DNA of 64,000 nucleotides, from contig DATFBM010000037.1 in NCBI GenBank assembly GCA_035253825.1, forward strand, positions 4,734 to 68,733, read 5' to 3'. Shown here piece by piece: positions 26,852 through 34,992 of this stretch. The notes under the pieces were generated by a model, which was not told the DNA's origin, searched no databases, and was given only the letters and a program-made list of their open reading frames with translations. The stretch is from JACCTH01 sp035253825. Lineage in GTDB: Bacteria > Actinomycetota > Acidimicrobiia > Spongiisociales > ZC4RG35. A program made the translations under genes and the position numbers. The number at the start of each line of letters is the position of its first letter. Position 1 is the first letter of the stretch.

Positions 26852-28345
26852 TTATGGGTAATGGTCGGGTAGGTCGTTCTCGTATAAGACCGCATCGCCT
26901 GCCTCGAGGTTCGCTCGCACCCACTCGACGGCCTGCGATCGTGAATCGACCACGGTAACGAGGGCGCGCCTCCCGTTCGCACCTTCTGTCAACGACCGGC
27001 GGTTGGTGTGGCCGACAACCACGAGATCGGTTGCCTGCTCGGCCGCCGCCTGGGCCCACTCCCGATTCGCCCGCTCCTGCTCAGGCCCCAACTCCACCAT
27101 TCCGGGTGTCACCACCACCCGCCTGCCGCCGCCGTCGAGCTCGACCAATGAGTCGAGGGCCGCCCGCGCTCCGACGGGGTTGGAGTTGTAGGTGTCGTCG
27201 ATGACGGTCACGCCGCGATCCGTGCGAGAGATCTCCCTGCGATGTTGAGCGACGGGAAGATCGCGCAAGCGGCCCGAGAGTGCCAGGGGTTCGATACCCA
27301 AGCCGATTGCCGCCGCCATCGCCGATGCGACGTTGCCGGGGAAGACCCCTTCACCCACCTCGCCGACTAGTTCGCCCTCAACCGACAGAAGTCCATCGAC
27401 CACCGCCACATTGGCTGTGCGAGCAATCGTCGATGTCGTCAGTACCCGACTTGTTTGCTTCCCTGCAAGTTCCGCCAGTCGGGGATGATCCTGATTGAGG
27501 ACTGCCACCGAAGCCCGCTCCAGGATCTCGGCCTTCGCTTCGACGATCGCCTCCTCTGATCCGAATCGCTCGAGATGGACCGGGCCGATGGCTGTGATCA
27601 CCGCAACGTCGGGGGGAACGAAGTCGCAGAGCTCACGAATCTCGCCTTGTCCGTATGTGCCCATCTCGGCGATGAAGATCGATGTGCCCGGGATAAGTTG
27701 CTCGTTGATGGCCCGGGCCAGACCCATGCGGTTGTTGAACGAGGCCGGGCTCGCCACCACCGATCGCGTACCCCCGATGAGGTGAGCCAGATAGTTCTTG
27801 GTGGTGGTCTTTCCATAGCTCCCCGTGATCGCCACCACCCGCGCTCCCGATCCGGCCAATCGCGCCCGGGCTTTCTCCACCCACTCATTTCCGGCGCGGC
27901 GCTCGGTTCGGTCGAGAATCGCCGCCGCCGCGTCAACCAGACGGGGCACGACGATGATCGCCGCCGCGGCCGGCCCCGGGTGGGCGATGATCACCGACCA
28001 AGCACCGAACAGGATCACCAACGCGCCGGTAGCCAGTGCCAGCCTCCGCAGCCGGGGAGTCCAATCGAGTGGGGAGGTCCGTCCCCGCAGCCCCAGTCCC
28101 ACCGGCCCGATCGCGCCTGTCAAACCCAACCAGCCGAGGGAGGGTTCAATGAAGAAGGAGCCAACCACACCCGCCACGGCCACCAGACCCAGGACTCGAT
28201 TGACGAGCGATACGTTCCACCAGCGCCAGGCGAACCGTGTCGCTGCCGGCGGCAGGTAGTGCTCGCGCTGGGACACCCGCAACCAGCGCAAAGCCGCGAT
28301 CCCGGCTCCGATCATCGAAGCCGCCACCAGGAGCCACATCTTCAA
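26852..28345 (-). CDS. murF: MurF-like Mur ligase with an N-terminal membrane domain
   Basis: Expected reaction: addition of D-Ala-D-Ala to the UDP-MurNAc peptide. The first 145 residues hold four to five hydrophobic helices, including an SQREHYLPPA-type loop, unlike soluble MurF. The ligase follows: ATP loop ITGSYGKTTTKN from 173, FIAEMGTYGQGEIREL, AVITAIGPVHLERFG, and VIDDTYNSNPVGARAAL, the conserved D-x-Y-N-x-N-P motif. Length 497. The context with ddl supports MurF, but a specialised Mur-type ligase is possible. The ATG overlaps the next gene as ATGA. Confidence 0.85.
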   Translation of the reverse strand: MKMWLLVAASMIGAGIAALRWLRVSQREHYLPPAATRFAWRWWNVSLVNRVLGLVAVAGVVGSFFIEPSLGWLGLTGAIGPVGLGLRGRTSPLDWTPRLRRLALATGALVILFGAWSVIIAHPGPAAAAIIVVPRLVDAAAAILDRTERRAGNEWVEKARARLAGSGARVVAITGSYGKTTTKNYLAHLIGGTRSVVASPASFNNRMGLARAINEQLIPGTSIFIAEMGTYGQGEIRELCDFVPPDVAVITAIGPVHLERFGSEEAIVEAKAEILERASVAVLNQDHPRLAELAGKQTSRVLTTSTIARTANVAVVDGLLSVEGELVGEVGEGVFPGNVASAMAAAIGLGIEPLALSGRLRDLPVAQHRREISRTDRGVTVIDDTYNSNPVGARAALDSLVELDGGGRRVVVTPGMVELGPEQERANREWAQAAAEQATDLVVVGHTNRRSLTEGANGRRALVTVVDSRSQAVEWVRANLEAGDAVLYENDLPDHYP

Positions 28346-29073
28346 CGGGTGAGCATCTTTTCGACCCCGTCTTCTAAAGCCCGCGGCGCCTCGAGCGGAA
28401 CCGAGTGGCCGACTCCGTCGAGGATCTGGAGCTCGGCGCCCGGAATCAACTCCGCCAAGCGCTCGGCAACCGCCACGGACGCCTCCTGGTCTTCCGCTCC
28501 CCAGAGCAGGAGAACCGGGAGGTCGAGGGCGGCAAGCTCATCCTGATACGTCTCGTTGAGAATTCGCACCAGGATGTCTCTCATCACGCCGGAAGCCGTC
28601 GAATAGTCCCTCGACCCGTACCGCTGACGGATGCGCTCCATCCTGGCCTCAGAGATCAGCCCCAGCCTTCGCGCCCAGCGGCTCACCCGGAATAAGAGAG
28701 CTGGTTTGCCCTGGGGAGTGAGACGAAACAACGGTGCCCCGGTCAGGACCAGGCCACCGAAGCGGTCGGGGTGCATGGTCGCCAGGTGCAGGGCCACCCT
28801 CCCACCGAAGGAGTGCCCCACCAGGACCGGCCTATCACCCAACTCCTCGAGCAAAGGGGCCAGGATGGCTGCGTACTCTCGGGAGCCGATGGCCTCCGCC
28901 GGCGGCGCCGAGGCCCCGAAGCCGGGAAGATCCGGGGCGAGATAAGGGAGTTCCCCGAGTGCGGATCGGAAGTCGGAGGCACGCCGCCCCCAACCGTGGA
29001 GCGCTAGAACTCTCGGCGCCGGGCCAGTGCACTCGGCGAAGACGGCCCCGCCGGCATAGGCCCTTAGCGCCAT
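28342..29073 (-). CDS. Alpha/beta-hydrolase
   Basis: 243 residues from ATG 29073, chosen because homologous sequence starts at about MALRAYAGGAV; a longer start at GTG 29121 or beyond is possible. Catalytic triad: nucleophile in VGHSFGGRVAL, acid in LLWGAEDQEA, His in LDGVGHSVPLEAP. The oxyanion region is LALHGWGRR. Substrate cannot be told from sequence. It directly precedes and overlaps the murF-like gene and is divergent from the histidine kinase. Confidence 0.85.
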   Translation of the reverse strand: MALRAYAGGAVFAECTGPAPRVLALHGWGRRASDFRSALGELPYLAPDLPGFGASAPPAEAIGSREYAAILAPLLEELGDRPVLVGHSFGGRVALHLATMHPDRFGGLVLTGAPLFRLTPQGKPALLFRVSRWARRLGLISEARMERIRQRYGSRDYSTASGVMRDILVRILNETYQDELAALDLPVLLLWGAEDQEASVAVAERLAELIPGAELQILDGVGHSVPLEAPRALEDGVEKMLTR

Positions 29074-29147
29074 GCGGAGATACTCAATGCCGGGCGCACA
29101 GCAGTCGAGAATAATTGTGATCACTTCCTCAACCCCGGGATGGCCTG

Positions 29148-30956
29148 GTGCCAACACTGACAGCTGACATTGCGCCGCTGTGGCGTTTTCGTGCTGCTGC
29201 CATGCGTCGGGCGGTGGCGCTGACCTGGGTTGTACTGGCCATCCTCGCCGCTCAGGCGGTCAGGCAATGGGAGGAGAACTTCGACGAGGTCGGGTTCGCC
29301 GTCGCCGTGGTGGTCATGGCCCTGGTGCTTCTCGCTTCTTCCCTGATCGATTGGTATCGGGTCATGCCCACCCATCGCGGTCCCTGGGCCACTCTCGCCT
29401 GGACCGCCAGCATCAGCCTCTGCCTGGTGGTCGTCGGCACCCAGCCCGGCATGGAAACACTCACCCCTCCGATGTTCTTCGGGGTCGTTGCCCTGTCCGG
29501 TCTCGTCCTCGATCGGTTCAAACACGTTCTGATCACGATCCTCTCGGTCGCCTCCCTGGCATTTCTCGCCTTCACCTCAGATCAGCCCCTCAACCTTGCC
29601 TCGCTACTGGTCCAGATTTTCTCCGTCATCGTGGTTGCTACCGCCACCGCCCTGATGGGCTATGAATTTGAACAGGAGTCGACCCGCAGCGCTCGCCGCC
29701 TCACCGATCTTCAACGACAACGGGCCGACTTCGAGCGCCTGTACGCCGTGTCCGCCACCCTGGCCGGAGCGGAGTCCCTCTCCGAGGTCCTGCCCGAGTT
29801 GGTCGGACGAATTTGCACCTATCTCAATGCCCAGGTGGGAGTGGTGATGCTCTACGTCCCGGACTCTCACGAGCTCAGACTGATGGATCCGATCTGGGTC
29901 ACCGGTTATCCCCTCGAGGCGGGCGACGTCTCCGTTTCGGTGAGCGCAGGTGGTGTCCTGGCCCAGGTGTTCAAATCAGGAAAGCCAGTGCTCCTGGATC
30001 AGATCGCCGAGCGCTCCGAGAGCTACGGGATCCTCGGCGAGCTCGGGCTGAAAGAGGCGATGGTTGCCCCCCTCCGCGTCGAGCAGTTCAAAGTGGGAGT
30101 CATCGCGGTCGGCGATCCCGTGGACGGTTCCTTTGGACGGGACCAGCTTGAAGCCCTCTCCTCTCTCGGCGCTCCCGCCGCCCTCGTGCTCTCCCAGCTT
30201 GGTCGCTATGAGGCCGTCGCTGAGATGACGAGGAGGTTGGAGGAAGTCGCTCAGATGAAAACCGACTTCGTCTCTGTGGTCAGTCACGAGCTGCGGACTC
30301 CACTCACGTCCATTATCGGGTCGCTCGACACCGTCGCCCGCCCCGAGCTCGCTCCCCAGGCGGAAACCGCCCGCAACTTGCTCAATACCGCCCGCCGGCA
30401 GGCAGGTCGTTTGCAACGTCTGATCGAGGATCTCCTGATCGTCAGCCGGCTGGAGAGAAACGCCGTCCCAATCCAGCTCGAGAAAGTCGTCCTCGAGAAG
30501 TTCCTCTCCGAGCTGGCCGCCACGCTGCAGATTCCCGACCTCAGCATCGAGGTGATGCCAGCCGATCTCACCGTCCTCTCCGACCCCGATCACCTAAACC
30601 GGATCTTCTTGAACCTGTTGGAAAACGCCATCAAGTACGCCCCCAGCAGCCCGGTAGAGGTGAGGGCGGCCGCCAAGGGAAACCGGGTGGAAGTGGCAGT
30701 GAGCGATCATGGAGCCGGGATTCCCGCCGACATGCGGGAAAGGATCTTCCACCGCTTCACCCAGCTCGAGGGCTCGGCGACGCGCACCCGTGGTGGCACC
30801 GGCCTCGGGCTCAACATCGTAAAGGGACTCGCCGAGGCGATGCATGGAAGCGTCGAATTGATCGACACCCCCGGAGGGGGTGCGACCTTCGTCGTCAGCC
30901 TTCCCCTTACGGAGCCCGCCCCGGCCCTGGCATACCCTCGCTACTCGGTGGGTTGA
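29148..30956 (+). CDS. Orphan GAF-domain sensor histidine kinase
   Basis: 602 residues. About six transmembrane helices cover residues 20-180; a coiled linker (RSARRLTDLQRQRADFERLYAVS) leads to a GAF domain at roughly 195-355. HisKA follows with SHELRTPLTSIIGS, phospho-acceptor His380. The HATPase_c domain has NLLENAIKYA (N box), DHGAGIP (G1) and GTGLGLNIVKG (G2). No response regulator lies nearby. GTG start at 29148; ATG 29202 would remove a short Pro/Leu lead. The 3' end overlaps the convergent InhA-like gene by 16 bp. Confidence 0.92.
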   Translation: MPTLTADIAPLWRFRAAAMRRAVALTWVVLAILAAQAVRQWEENFDEVGFAVAVVVMALVLLASSLIDWYRVMPTHRGPWATLAWTASISLCLVVVGTQPGMETLTPPMFFGVVALSGLVLDRFKHVLITILSVASLAFLAFTSDQPLNLASLLVQIFSVIVVATATALMGYEFEQESTRSARRLTDLQRQRADFERLYAVSATLAGAESLSEVLPELVGRICTYLNAQVGVVMLYVPDSHELRLMDPIWVTGYPLEAGDVSVSVSAGGVLAQVFKSGKPVLLDQIAERSESYGILGELGLKEAMVAPLRVEQFKVGVIAVGDPVDGSFGRDQLEALSSLGAPAALVLSQLGRYEAVAEMTRRLEEVAQMKTDFVSVVSHELRTPLTSIIGSLDTVARPELAPQAETARNLLNTARRQAGRLQRLIEDLLIVSRLERNAVPIQLEKVVLEKFLSELAATLQIPDLSIEVMPADLTVLSDPDHLNRIFLNLLENAIKYAPSSPVEVRAAAKGNRVEVAVSDHGAGIPADMRERIFHRFTQLEGSATRTRGGTGLGLNIVKGLAEAMHGSVELIDTPGGGATFVVSLPLTEPAPALAYPRYSVG

Positions 30957-31741
30957 GGCTCCTCCTGGGCGGGAGCGGAGATGGCGTGGAACCCGCCATC
31001 GACATGGATGACCTCGCCGGTCGTCAGAGGCGCCCAATCGGAGAGCAGGACACAGATCATCTTCGCCACGGCGAGAGGGTTGCTCGAGTCCCAGCGCAGC
31101 GGCGCCCGCTCGGCCCAAGTGTCGTGCAAGTGGTCGAAGCCCGGGATTGATCGAGCCGCCACGGTTCGCAGGGGTCCCGCCGAAACCAGGTTGACCCGGA
31201 CCTGGTAACGCCCCAGGTCACGAGCCAGATAGCGGCTCACCGATTGCAGTGCTGATTTGGCGACGCCCATCCAGTCGTACGCCGGCCAGGCGGTGGTGTT
31301 GTCGAAGTCGAGGCCTACCACCGATCCCCCTCCCGCCTTCTGCATCAACGGCAGCGCCCCCACTGCCAGGGTCTTGAGCGAGAACGCCGAGGTGACAAAG
31401 GCCGTCGCCGCCGACTCCTGAGGAGTATTGAGAAAGTTTCCGCCGAGGGCGTCGCTCGGGGCGAATGCGATCGCATGCAGTGCTCCGTCAAGCTTCCCCC
31501 ACATGCCGTCGAGTTGGGCCATGACCGAAGCGACATGCTCATCGTTGGTGATGTCCATCTCCAAGACCGGGGGGAGGCTCGGGAGCCTTTGCACAGCTCG
31601 TTCCGTCAACCGCAATGCCCGGCCGAAATTGGTGACCACGATTTCGGCCCCTTGTTCTTGGGCAACCTTGGCGGCGGAGAAGGCGATCGAATCGTCGGTG
31701 GTGATGCCGGTGATGAGAAGTCTCTTGCCCTCTAACAACAT
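30941..31741 (-). CDS. Enoyl-[acyl-carrier-protein] reductase (NADH), InhA/FabI-like
   Basis: Final reductive step of fatty-acid elongation (FAS-II). I start at ATG 31741, behind GGAGACGGAA, giving 266 residues MLLEGKRLLITGITTDDS... The glycine-rich NAD motif GITTDDSIAFSAAK and the active site YDWMGVAKSALQSV (Tyr155, Lys162; Y-x6-K) match mycobacterial InhA closely. The substrate-loop LVSAGPLRTVAARSIPGF is also InhA-like. It is followed on the other strand by the kinase gene. InhA-type inhibitor sensitivity is possible but not shown. Confidence 0.92.
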   Translation of the reverse strand: MLLEGKRLLITGITTDDSIAFSAAKVAQEQGAEIVVTNFGRALRLTERAVQRLPSLPPVLEMDITNDEHVASVMAQLDGMWGKLDGALHAIAFAPSDALGGNFLNTPQESAATAFVTSAFSLKTLAVGALPLMQKAGGGSVVGLDFDNTTAWPAYDWMGVAKSALQSVSRYLARDLGRYQVRVNLVSAGPLRTVAARSIPGFDHLHDTWAERAPLRWDSSNPLAVAKMICVLLSDWAPLTTGEVIHVDGGFHAISAPAQEEPQPTE

Positions 31742-31754
31742 TTCCGTCTCCCGC

Positions 31755-32120
31755 CTAGAAGTTGCCGCCAAAGGCCATGATGCCTCGCAAACCGAGCCCC
31801 ATGAGGAAAAGCATCAGCAGGCCGTAGTAGAGGGCCGGCTTCTTGCGGAACTGTGATCGATAGATATAGGCGAAGGCCAGGGAGAAGGAGATCACTACCC
31901 CGTAAAACACGTGCTGGTTCCCGGGGTCGATGCCTTCCAAGTTCATGGCCAAGAGCCCCAGGAGCACCTGCACAGCCATCACCCCAATTCCGAGGGCGAT
32001 AAGTACCCAAAAGGGTGGTCCCACCTTCCGCCGCGTGAAGTGCCAGGCGATGCCTCCCAGCCCAATCAAGCCGGTCACGCCAACTGCCACCCATCCCCAA
32101 ATCGAATGAAAGCTGCCCAA
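31755..32120 (-). CDS. Small four-helix membrane protein, unknown function
   Basis: 121 residues with four hydrophobic segments (about 8-25, 36-60, 70-88, 95-115) and basic loops (HFTRRKVG, YRSQFRKKPALYYG). A PGNQHVFYG stretch and a few His residues recall small heme-membrane proteins but are not diagnostic. The apparent start is TTG 32120, with no clear ribosome-binding site. It sits 19 bp after an acyl-CoA synthetase and 13 bp before the InhA-like gene, so a lipid-related role is possible. Confidence 0.65.
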   Translation of the reverse strand: MGSFHSIWGWVAVGVTGLIGLGGIAWHFTRRKVGPPFWVLIALGIGVMAVQVLLGLLAMNLEGIDPGNQHVFYGVVISFSLAFAYIYRSQFRKKPALYYGLLMLFLMGLGLRGIMAFGGNF

Positions 32121-32139
32121 AAGGCCGTTTGCCGAATCT

Positions 32140-33756
32140 CTATTGATCCAGCAACAAGTCTGCGTACTGGTCGCGAACCACTTTCTTGTCGAACTTGCCG
32201 GTGCCGGTCTTGGGTATTGCGTCTATGAAGACCACTCTGTCGGGAAGCCACCATTTGGCGACCTTGTCACTCAAGAACTCGAGCAACTCTGCTTCGGTGA
32301 CACTGGCGTTGGGTGCCAACACGACGAAAGCCGCCGGCCGCTCTTGCCACTTGTGGTGCTTCAACCCCACCACCGTGGCCTCAGCCACCGCCGGGTGAGC
32401 CATCAGCGTGTTTTCGAGGTCGAGTGAGGAGATCCATTCCCCACCCGACTTGATGACATCCTTCGCCCGGTCGGTGATCTTGATATATCCCTCGGGAGTG
32501 ATCTTGCAGACGTCGCCTGTCCGCATCCAGCCGTCCTGAAAAGTTTGGGACGAACGCGAGTCTTTGTAGTACTCACCCGCAATCCATGGGCCTCGGATCA
32601 GAAGCTCACCGAAGGCCACCCCGTCCTCAGGAAGTTCATTGCCTTCCTCGTCGACAATCTTGACCTGGAGCCCTGGCGATGGCAGGCCCGCGGTCTCGAG
32701 CACGTCGAGCTGTCGTTCGAAGTCCCAGGCGGCCATGCCCGGTTTGAGGAGCGCGATCGAAGCCACCGGGTTGGTCTCCGTCATTCCCCATCCCTGTTTG
32801 ATGAGGATGCCCCGCTCCTTCCAGAACCAATCGATCATCGAGCGGGGAACGGCCGAGCCGCCGCAGAGAAATCCTTTCATCGAGCTCATGTCGACCTCTG
32901 GGTGTTCGGCCAGGTATTGCATGATCCCGAGCCAAACCGTTGGAACGCCCGCCGAGAAGGTCACACGCTCCTCTTCGAACAGCTTCACCAGCCCGGCTGG
33001 GCTGAGGTCGGGGCCGGGATACGTCAGCTTGGCACCAACCGCGGTGGCCATGAAGGGATAACCCCAGGCGGAGGCATGAAACATCGGCACCACCGGGAGG
33101 ATGTTGTCCTCTGGAGTGAGGGAAACCGCGGCCAGGTTGGAGATGGCGTGGATATACGTCGAGCGTTGGGTGTAGGCGACGCCTTTCGGGTTGCCAGTGG
33201 TCCCCGAGGTGTAGCAAAGCATCATCGGCGATCTCTCATCGAGGACTGGCCACTCCCCCCATTCGGCGACTCCATCGATCAGGTCTTCGTAGGCGACCGC
33301 GTTCGGGAGATTTCCCTCCCCGACGCCCTCACCCATGACGACGTAGGTCCTCACCGTCTCGAGGGTGGGAGCCACCTTCTCGATCAAGGGCACTAGATCC
33401 GGGTCAACGAAGAGAGCCTTGTCCTCGGCGTGATTGATGATGTAGGTGATCTGCTCGGGGAACAGGCGAAGATTGACCGTGTGACAGATGCGACCGGTGT
33501 TGGCTGTCGCCCAATAGAGCTCGTGATGACGACGGTTGTTCCAGGCGAAAGTGGCGATCGCTTCCCCCTGGTCGATTCCCAATCGATCGCGGAGGGCCGT
33601 CGCCAGGCGCCGAACCCGGTGGTCCACTTCTCCGTAGGTGGTGCGGACCTGGCTGCGATCAGATTCGACCGAGACGATCTCCTGGTCGGGAAAAATGCGA
33701 ACCGTGCGGTTGTAGAGGGTTGACAAGAGAAGCGGGAAGTCCATCGAGTGAGGCAT
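32140..33756 (-). CDS. Long-chain fatty-acid--CoA ligase (AMP-binding)
   Basis: 538-residue ANL-superfamily enzyme that activates a carboxylic acid as acyl-AMP, then acyl-CoA. P-loop: MLCYTSGTTGNPKGVAYTQRS. Further motifs are GWGMTETNPVAS, the hinge-region RTGDVCKITPEGYIKITDRAKDVIKSGGEW (in overlapping pieces), and the catalytic lysine motif PKTGTGKFDKK. The length and motif wording match medium/long-chain FadD enzymes. Exact chain length unknown. ATG start, 6 bp after the PH-domain gene. Confidence 0.92.
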   Translation of the reverse strand: MPHSMDFPLLLSTLYNRTVRIFPDQEIVSVESDRSQVRTTYGEVDHRVRRLATALRDRLGIDQGEAIATFAWNNRRHHELYWATANTGRICHTVNLRLFPEQITYIINHAEDKALFVDPDLVPLIEKVAPTLETVRTYVVMGEGVGEGNLPNAVAYEDLIDGVAEWGEWPVLDERSPMMLCYTSGTTGNPKGVAYTQRSTYIHAISNLAAVSLTPEDNILPVVPMFHASAWGYPFMATAVGAKLTYPGPDLSPAGLVKLFEEERVTFSAGVPTVWLGIMQYLAEHPEVDMSSMKGFLCGGSAVPRSMIDWFWKERGILIKQGWGMTETNPVASIALLKPGMAAWDFERQLDVLETAGLPSPGLQVKIVDEEGNELPEDGVAFGELLIRGPWIAGEYYKDSRSSQTFQDGWMRTGDVCKITPEGYIKITDRAKDVIKSGGEWISSLDLENTLMAHPAVAEATVVGLKHHKWQERPAAFVVLAPNASVTEAELLEFLSDKVAKWWLPDRVVFIDAIPKTGTGKFDKKVVRDQYADLLLDQ

Positions 33757-33762
33757 GGACGT

Positions 33763-34374
33763 TTATCCTCCCGTCCCGCCGAGCAACGTCTGCTTTTCAC
33801 GGTTGTACTCGTCGTCGGAAAGCTTGCCCTCATCATGGAGCCGGGAAAGGATCTGGAGCTGCTCCGCTTTCGACACCCCCGTGCCACCCCGCTCGAGGCT
33901 GAACATTCGATCCTCACGGGCCTTGTAGATCAAGTTCTTCATGTCCTCGGCCCGGGGAATGTCCCGATAGATCGTCTGTCCCTGTTCACCGGCCGACTCG
34001 ATCATCACGTCGCCGCTGCGAACCATCCTCTCGAAGGCAGTCTGATGGAAAGAAACGGTGTTGATCATTTCGAGCGGAATCTCCTTGCCGGACTTGGAAA
34101 TGAAACCCGCGCGATGAATCACCCTTTCGTTGGTGATGACGTGCTCTGTCGTCCACCAGTTGATCACCCCGCGGATGGTGAGGATCACCCAGAGGATGCC
34201 GACCACCAACGGGCCCCATGCGGCCAGCGCTCCGCTGGTGAAGAATGCGAGGAAGACAATCAGCAACAGGGCCAGGAGCGAGATGCCCAGCGGTCCCATG
34301 ATCGCGGTCCAATGCGGTTTGAATTCGGCGACGACTTCCTCGCCAGGACTGAGAAGTTTTTTGGGATAGGCCAC
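33763..34374 (-). CDS. Bacterial PH-domain membrane protein with SHOCT-like tail
   Basis: 203 residues. Two transmembrane helices (about 26-48 and 52-72) are followed by a bPH2 (DUF304-type) domain: TTEHVITNERVIHRAGFISKSGKEIPLEMINTV in overlapping parts, then GDVMIESAGEQG. The C-terminal 30 residues (SRLHDEGKLSDDEYNREKQTLL) are a short SHOCT-like helix pair, often an oligomerisation or cofactor tail. Function unknown. It begins next to the intergenic region with the small RNAs and is transcribed away from it. Confidence 0.85.
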   Translation of the reverse strand: MAYPKKLLSPGEEVVAEFKPHWTAIMGPLGISLLALLLIVFLAFFTSGALAAWGPLVVGILWVILTIRGVINWWTTEHVITNERVIHRAGFISKSGKEIPLEMINTVSFHQTAFERMVRSGDVMIESAGEQGQTIYRDIPRAEDMKNLIYKAREDRMFSLERGGTGVSKAEQLQILSRLHDEGKLSDDEYNREKQTLLGGTGG

Positions 34375-34412
34375 GAAGCCGGAGGCTAGCTCCGAGGGCT
34401 CTACGGTTGCCT

Positions 34413-34440
34413 CGCGAAAACAAAGCAGTCATCGCGAAAA
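34413..34440 (+). promoter_or_regulatory. Paired CGCGAAAA boxes upstream of small RNA A
   Basis: CGCGAAAA occurs at 34413-34420 and 34433-34440, start to start 20 bp (about two helical turns). The second box ends 18 bp before the -35 element of promoter A. The same layout recurs at promoter B, so this is a likely activator or repressor binding pair. Confidence 0.6.
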
Positions 34441-34458
34441 CCAACCAGCCGGTTCGTC

Positions 34459-34488
34459 TTGACGCAACGTCGTTGGCTGCGTTATGTT
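34459..34488 (+). promoter_or_regulatory. Promoter of small RNA A
   Basis: TTGACG at 34459-34464 and TATGTT at 34483-34488 are separated by 18 bp. The bases after the -10 (GCCGCCGTC) resemble those after promoter B (GCCCTCCGTC). Expected start near 34495. Confidence 0.65.
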
Positions 34489-34494
34489 GCCGCC

Positions 34495-34651
34495 GTCCGA
34501 TAGACAGTTTCTGTAGATCGGATGTGCGAGAGCCCTCGGGCTGTCGCAGAAGTCCTTCCTGGACAGGGGACCTTCGGGTCGTCGAGTCCACAAGGAAAGA
34601 CCAGAGGAACCCCGAGAGGGTGGAGATTCGTCGAAGCTCCCTCGGGGTTTT
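34495..34651 (+). ncRNA. Putative structured small RNA A, about 157 nt
   Basis: There is no convincing ORF here. Downstream of a clear promoter the sequence folds into successive hairpins: TCCGAT/ATCGGA enclosing ACAG/CTGT (34495-34522), a GCGA..GCCC/GGGC..TCGC stem (34525-34548), and a longer arm with TTCCTGGAC pairing GTCCA-CA-AGGAA around GACC-TTCG-GGTC (34556-34597). A terminator hairpin with T-run closes it. I do not recognise it as 6S, SRP RNA, RNase P, tmRNA, tRNA or a known riboswitch. It ends well before any downstream gene, so it looks like a free transcript. Confidence 0.6.
34610..34651 (+). terminator. Intrinsic terminator of small RNA A
   Basis: CCCCGAG (34610-34616) pairs with CTCGGGG (34641-34647), extended by GG/CC after one bulged base, then TTTT and a pyrimidine run (34648-34658). 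Classic rho-independent form on the plus strand. Confidence 0.85.
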
Positions 34652-34671
34652 CTTCTTTGCTCACAGTGCTC

Positions 34672-34699
34672 CGCGAAAAGCAACCGGGAACCGCGAAAA
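34672..34699 (+). promoter_or_regulatory. Paired CGCGAAAA boxes upstream of small RNA B
   Basis: CGCGAAAA at 34672-34679 and 34692-34699, again 20 bp start to start, with the second box ending 17 bp before the -35. The box context CGCGAAAAGCAACC is nearly the same as CGCGAAAACCAACC at the second box of unit A. Confidence 0.6.
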
Positions 34700-34716
34700 A
34701 TAGGCGTCCTCTGAAT

Positions 34717-34746
34717 TTGACGAGCGGTGGGTCGGTCGAATACGTT
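34717..34746 (+). promoter_or_regulatory. Promoter of small RNA B
   Basis: TTGACG at 34717-34722 and TACGTT at 34741-34746, 18-bp spacer as in promoter A. Expected start near 34753. Confidence 0.65.
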
Positions 34747-34752
34747 GCCCTC

Positions 34753-34898
34753 CGTCAGGCAGGAGGTGACTCCAGCCAGACCCCGAGAAGCCGAGAGGCT
34801 TCGAGGGAAGCGAGAGAGGGAACGAATTTCGGTTCGGAGTCTCGATCGCAGAGGACCCCGAGAGGGTACGACTCCGGTCGCAGCTCTCTCGGGGTTTT
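34753..34898 (+). ncRNA. Putative structured small RNA B, about 146 nt
   Basis: Second unit in tandem with A. The body contains GAAGCC-GAGA-GGCTTC-type hairpin (about 34786-34803), GAAC/GTTC (34820-34835) and a longer pairing GACTCC (34768-34773) with GGAGTC (34836-34841). CCTCC/GGAGG pairing is possible at the 5' end. It ends with a strong terminator. Its body differs from A, but promoter, first bases and terminator arm (CCCCGAGAGGG) are shared, so the two are probably diverged paralogues or co-regulated RNAs. A reading frame from 34727 crosses it but lacks coding character here; the downstream nuclease gene starts at 35000. Confidence 0.6.
34856..34898 (+). terminator. Intrinsic terminator of small RNA B
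   Basis: Perfect 9-bp stem CCCCGAGAG (34856-34864) with CTCTCGGGG (34886-34894), followed by TTTTCTC. The stem sequence is nearly identical to that of terminator A. Confidence 0.88.
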
Positions 34899-34913
34899 CT
34901 CATTGTTCGGCCG

Positions 34914-34955
34914 TCTCATATCTGATGTCTGATGTCTTAGGTCTGATGTCTTGTC
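34914..34955 (+). repeat. Six-unit degenerate heptamer repeat
   Basis: Six successive 7-bp units, each starting TCT: TCTCATA, TCTGATG, TCTGATG, TCTTAGG, TCTGATG, TCTTGTC. It lies just after terminator B and 32 bp before the -10 box of the nuclease gene. Such microsatellites can vary in copy number by slippage. Confidence 0.8.
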
Positions 34956-34986
34956 AACAAATCTCATTCGTGTCATTCCCTCCTCG

Positions 34987-34992
34987 TATAGT
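34987..34992 (+). promoter_or_regulatory. -10 box for a leaderless nuclease mRNA
   Basis: TATAGT is followed by seven bases and then GTG at 35000, so transcription would start on the start codon itself. No Shine-Dalgarno precedes that GTG, which fits leaderless translation common in actinobacteria. No good -35 is visible. Confidence 0.5.

Noticed and set aside
34495..34651. Small RNA A as RNase P RNA, tmRNA, SRP RNA or a tRNA
   Set aside because: Too short and without the conserved signatures of these RNAs; GTCGAGTCC resembles a T-arm only superficially and there is no acceptor pairing.
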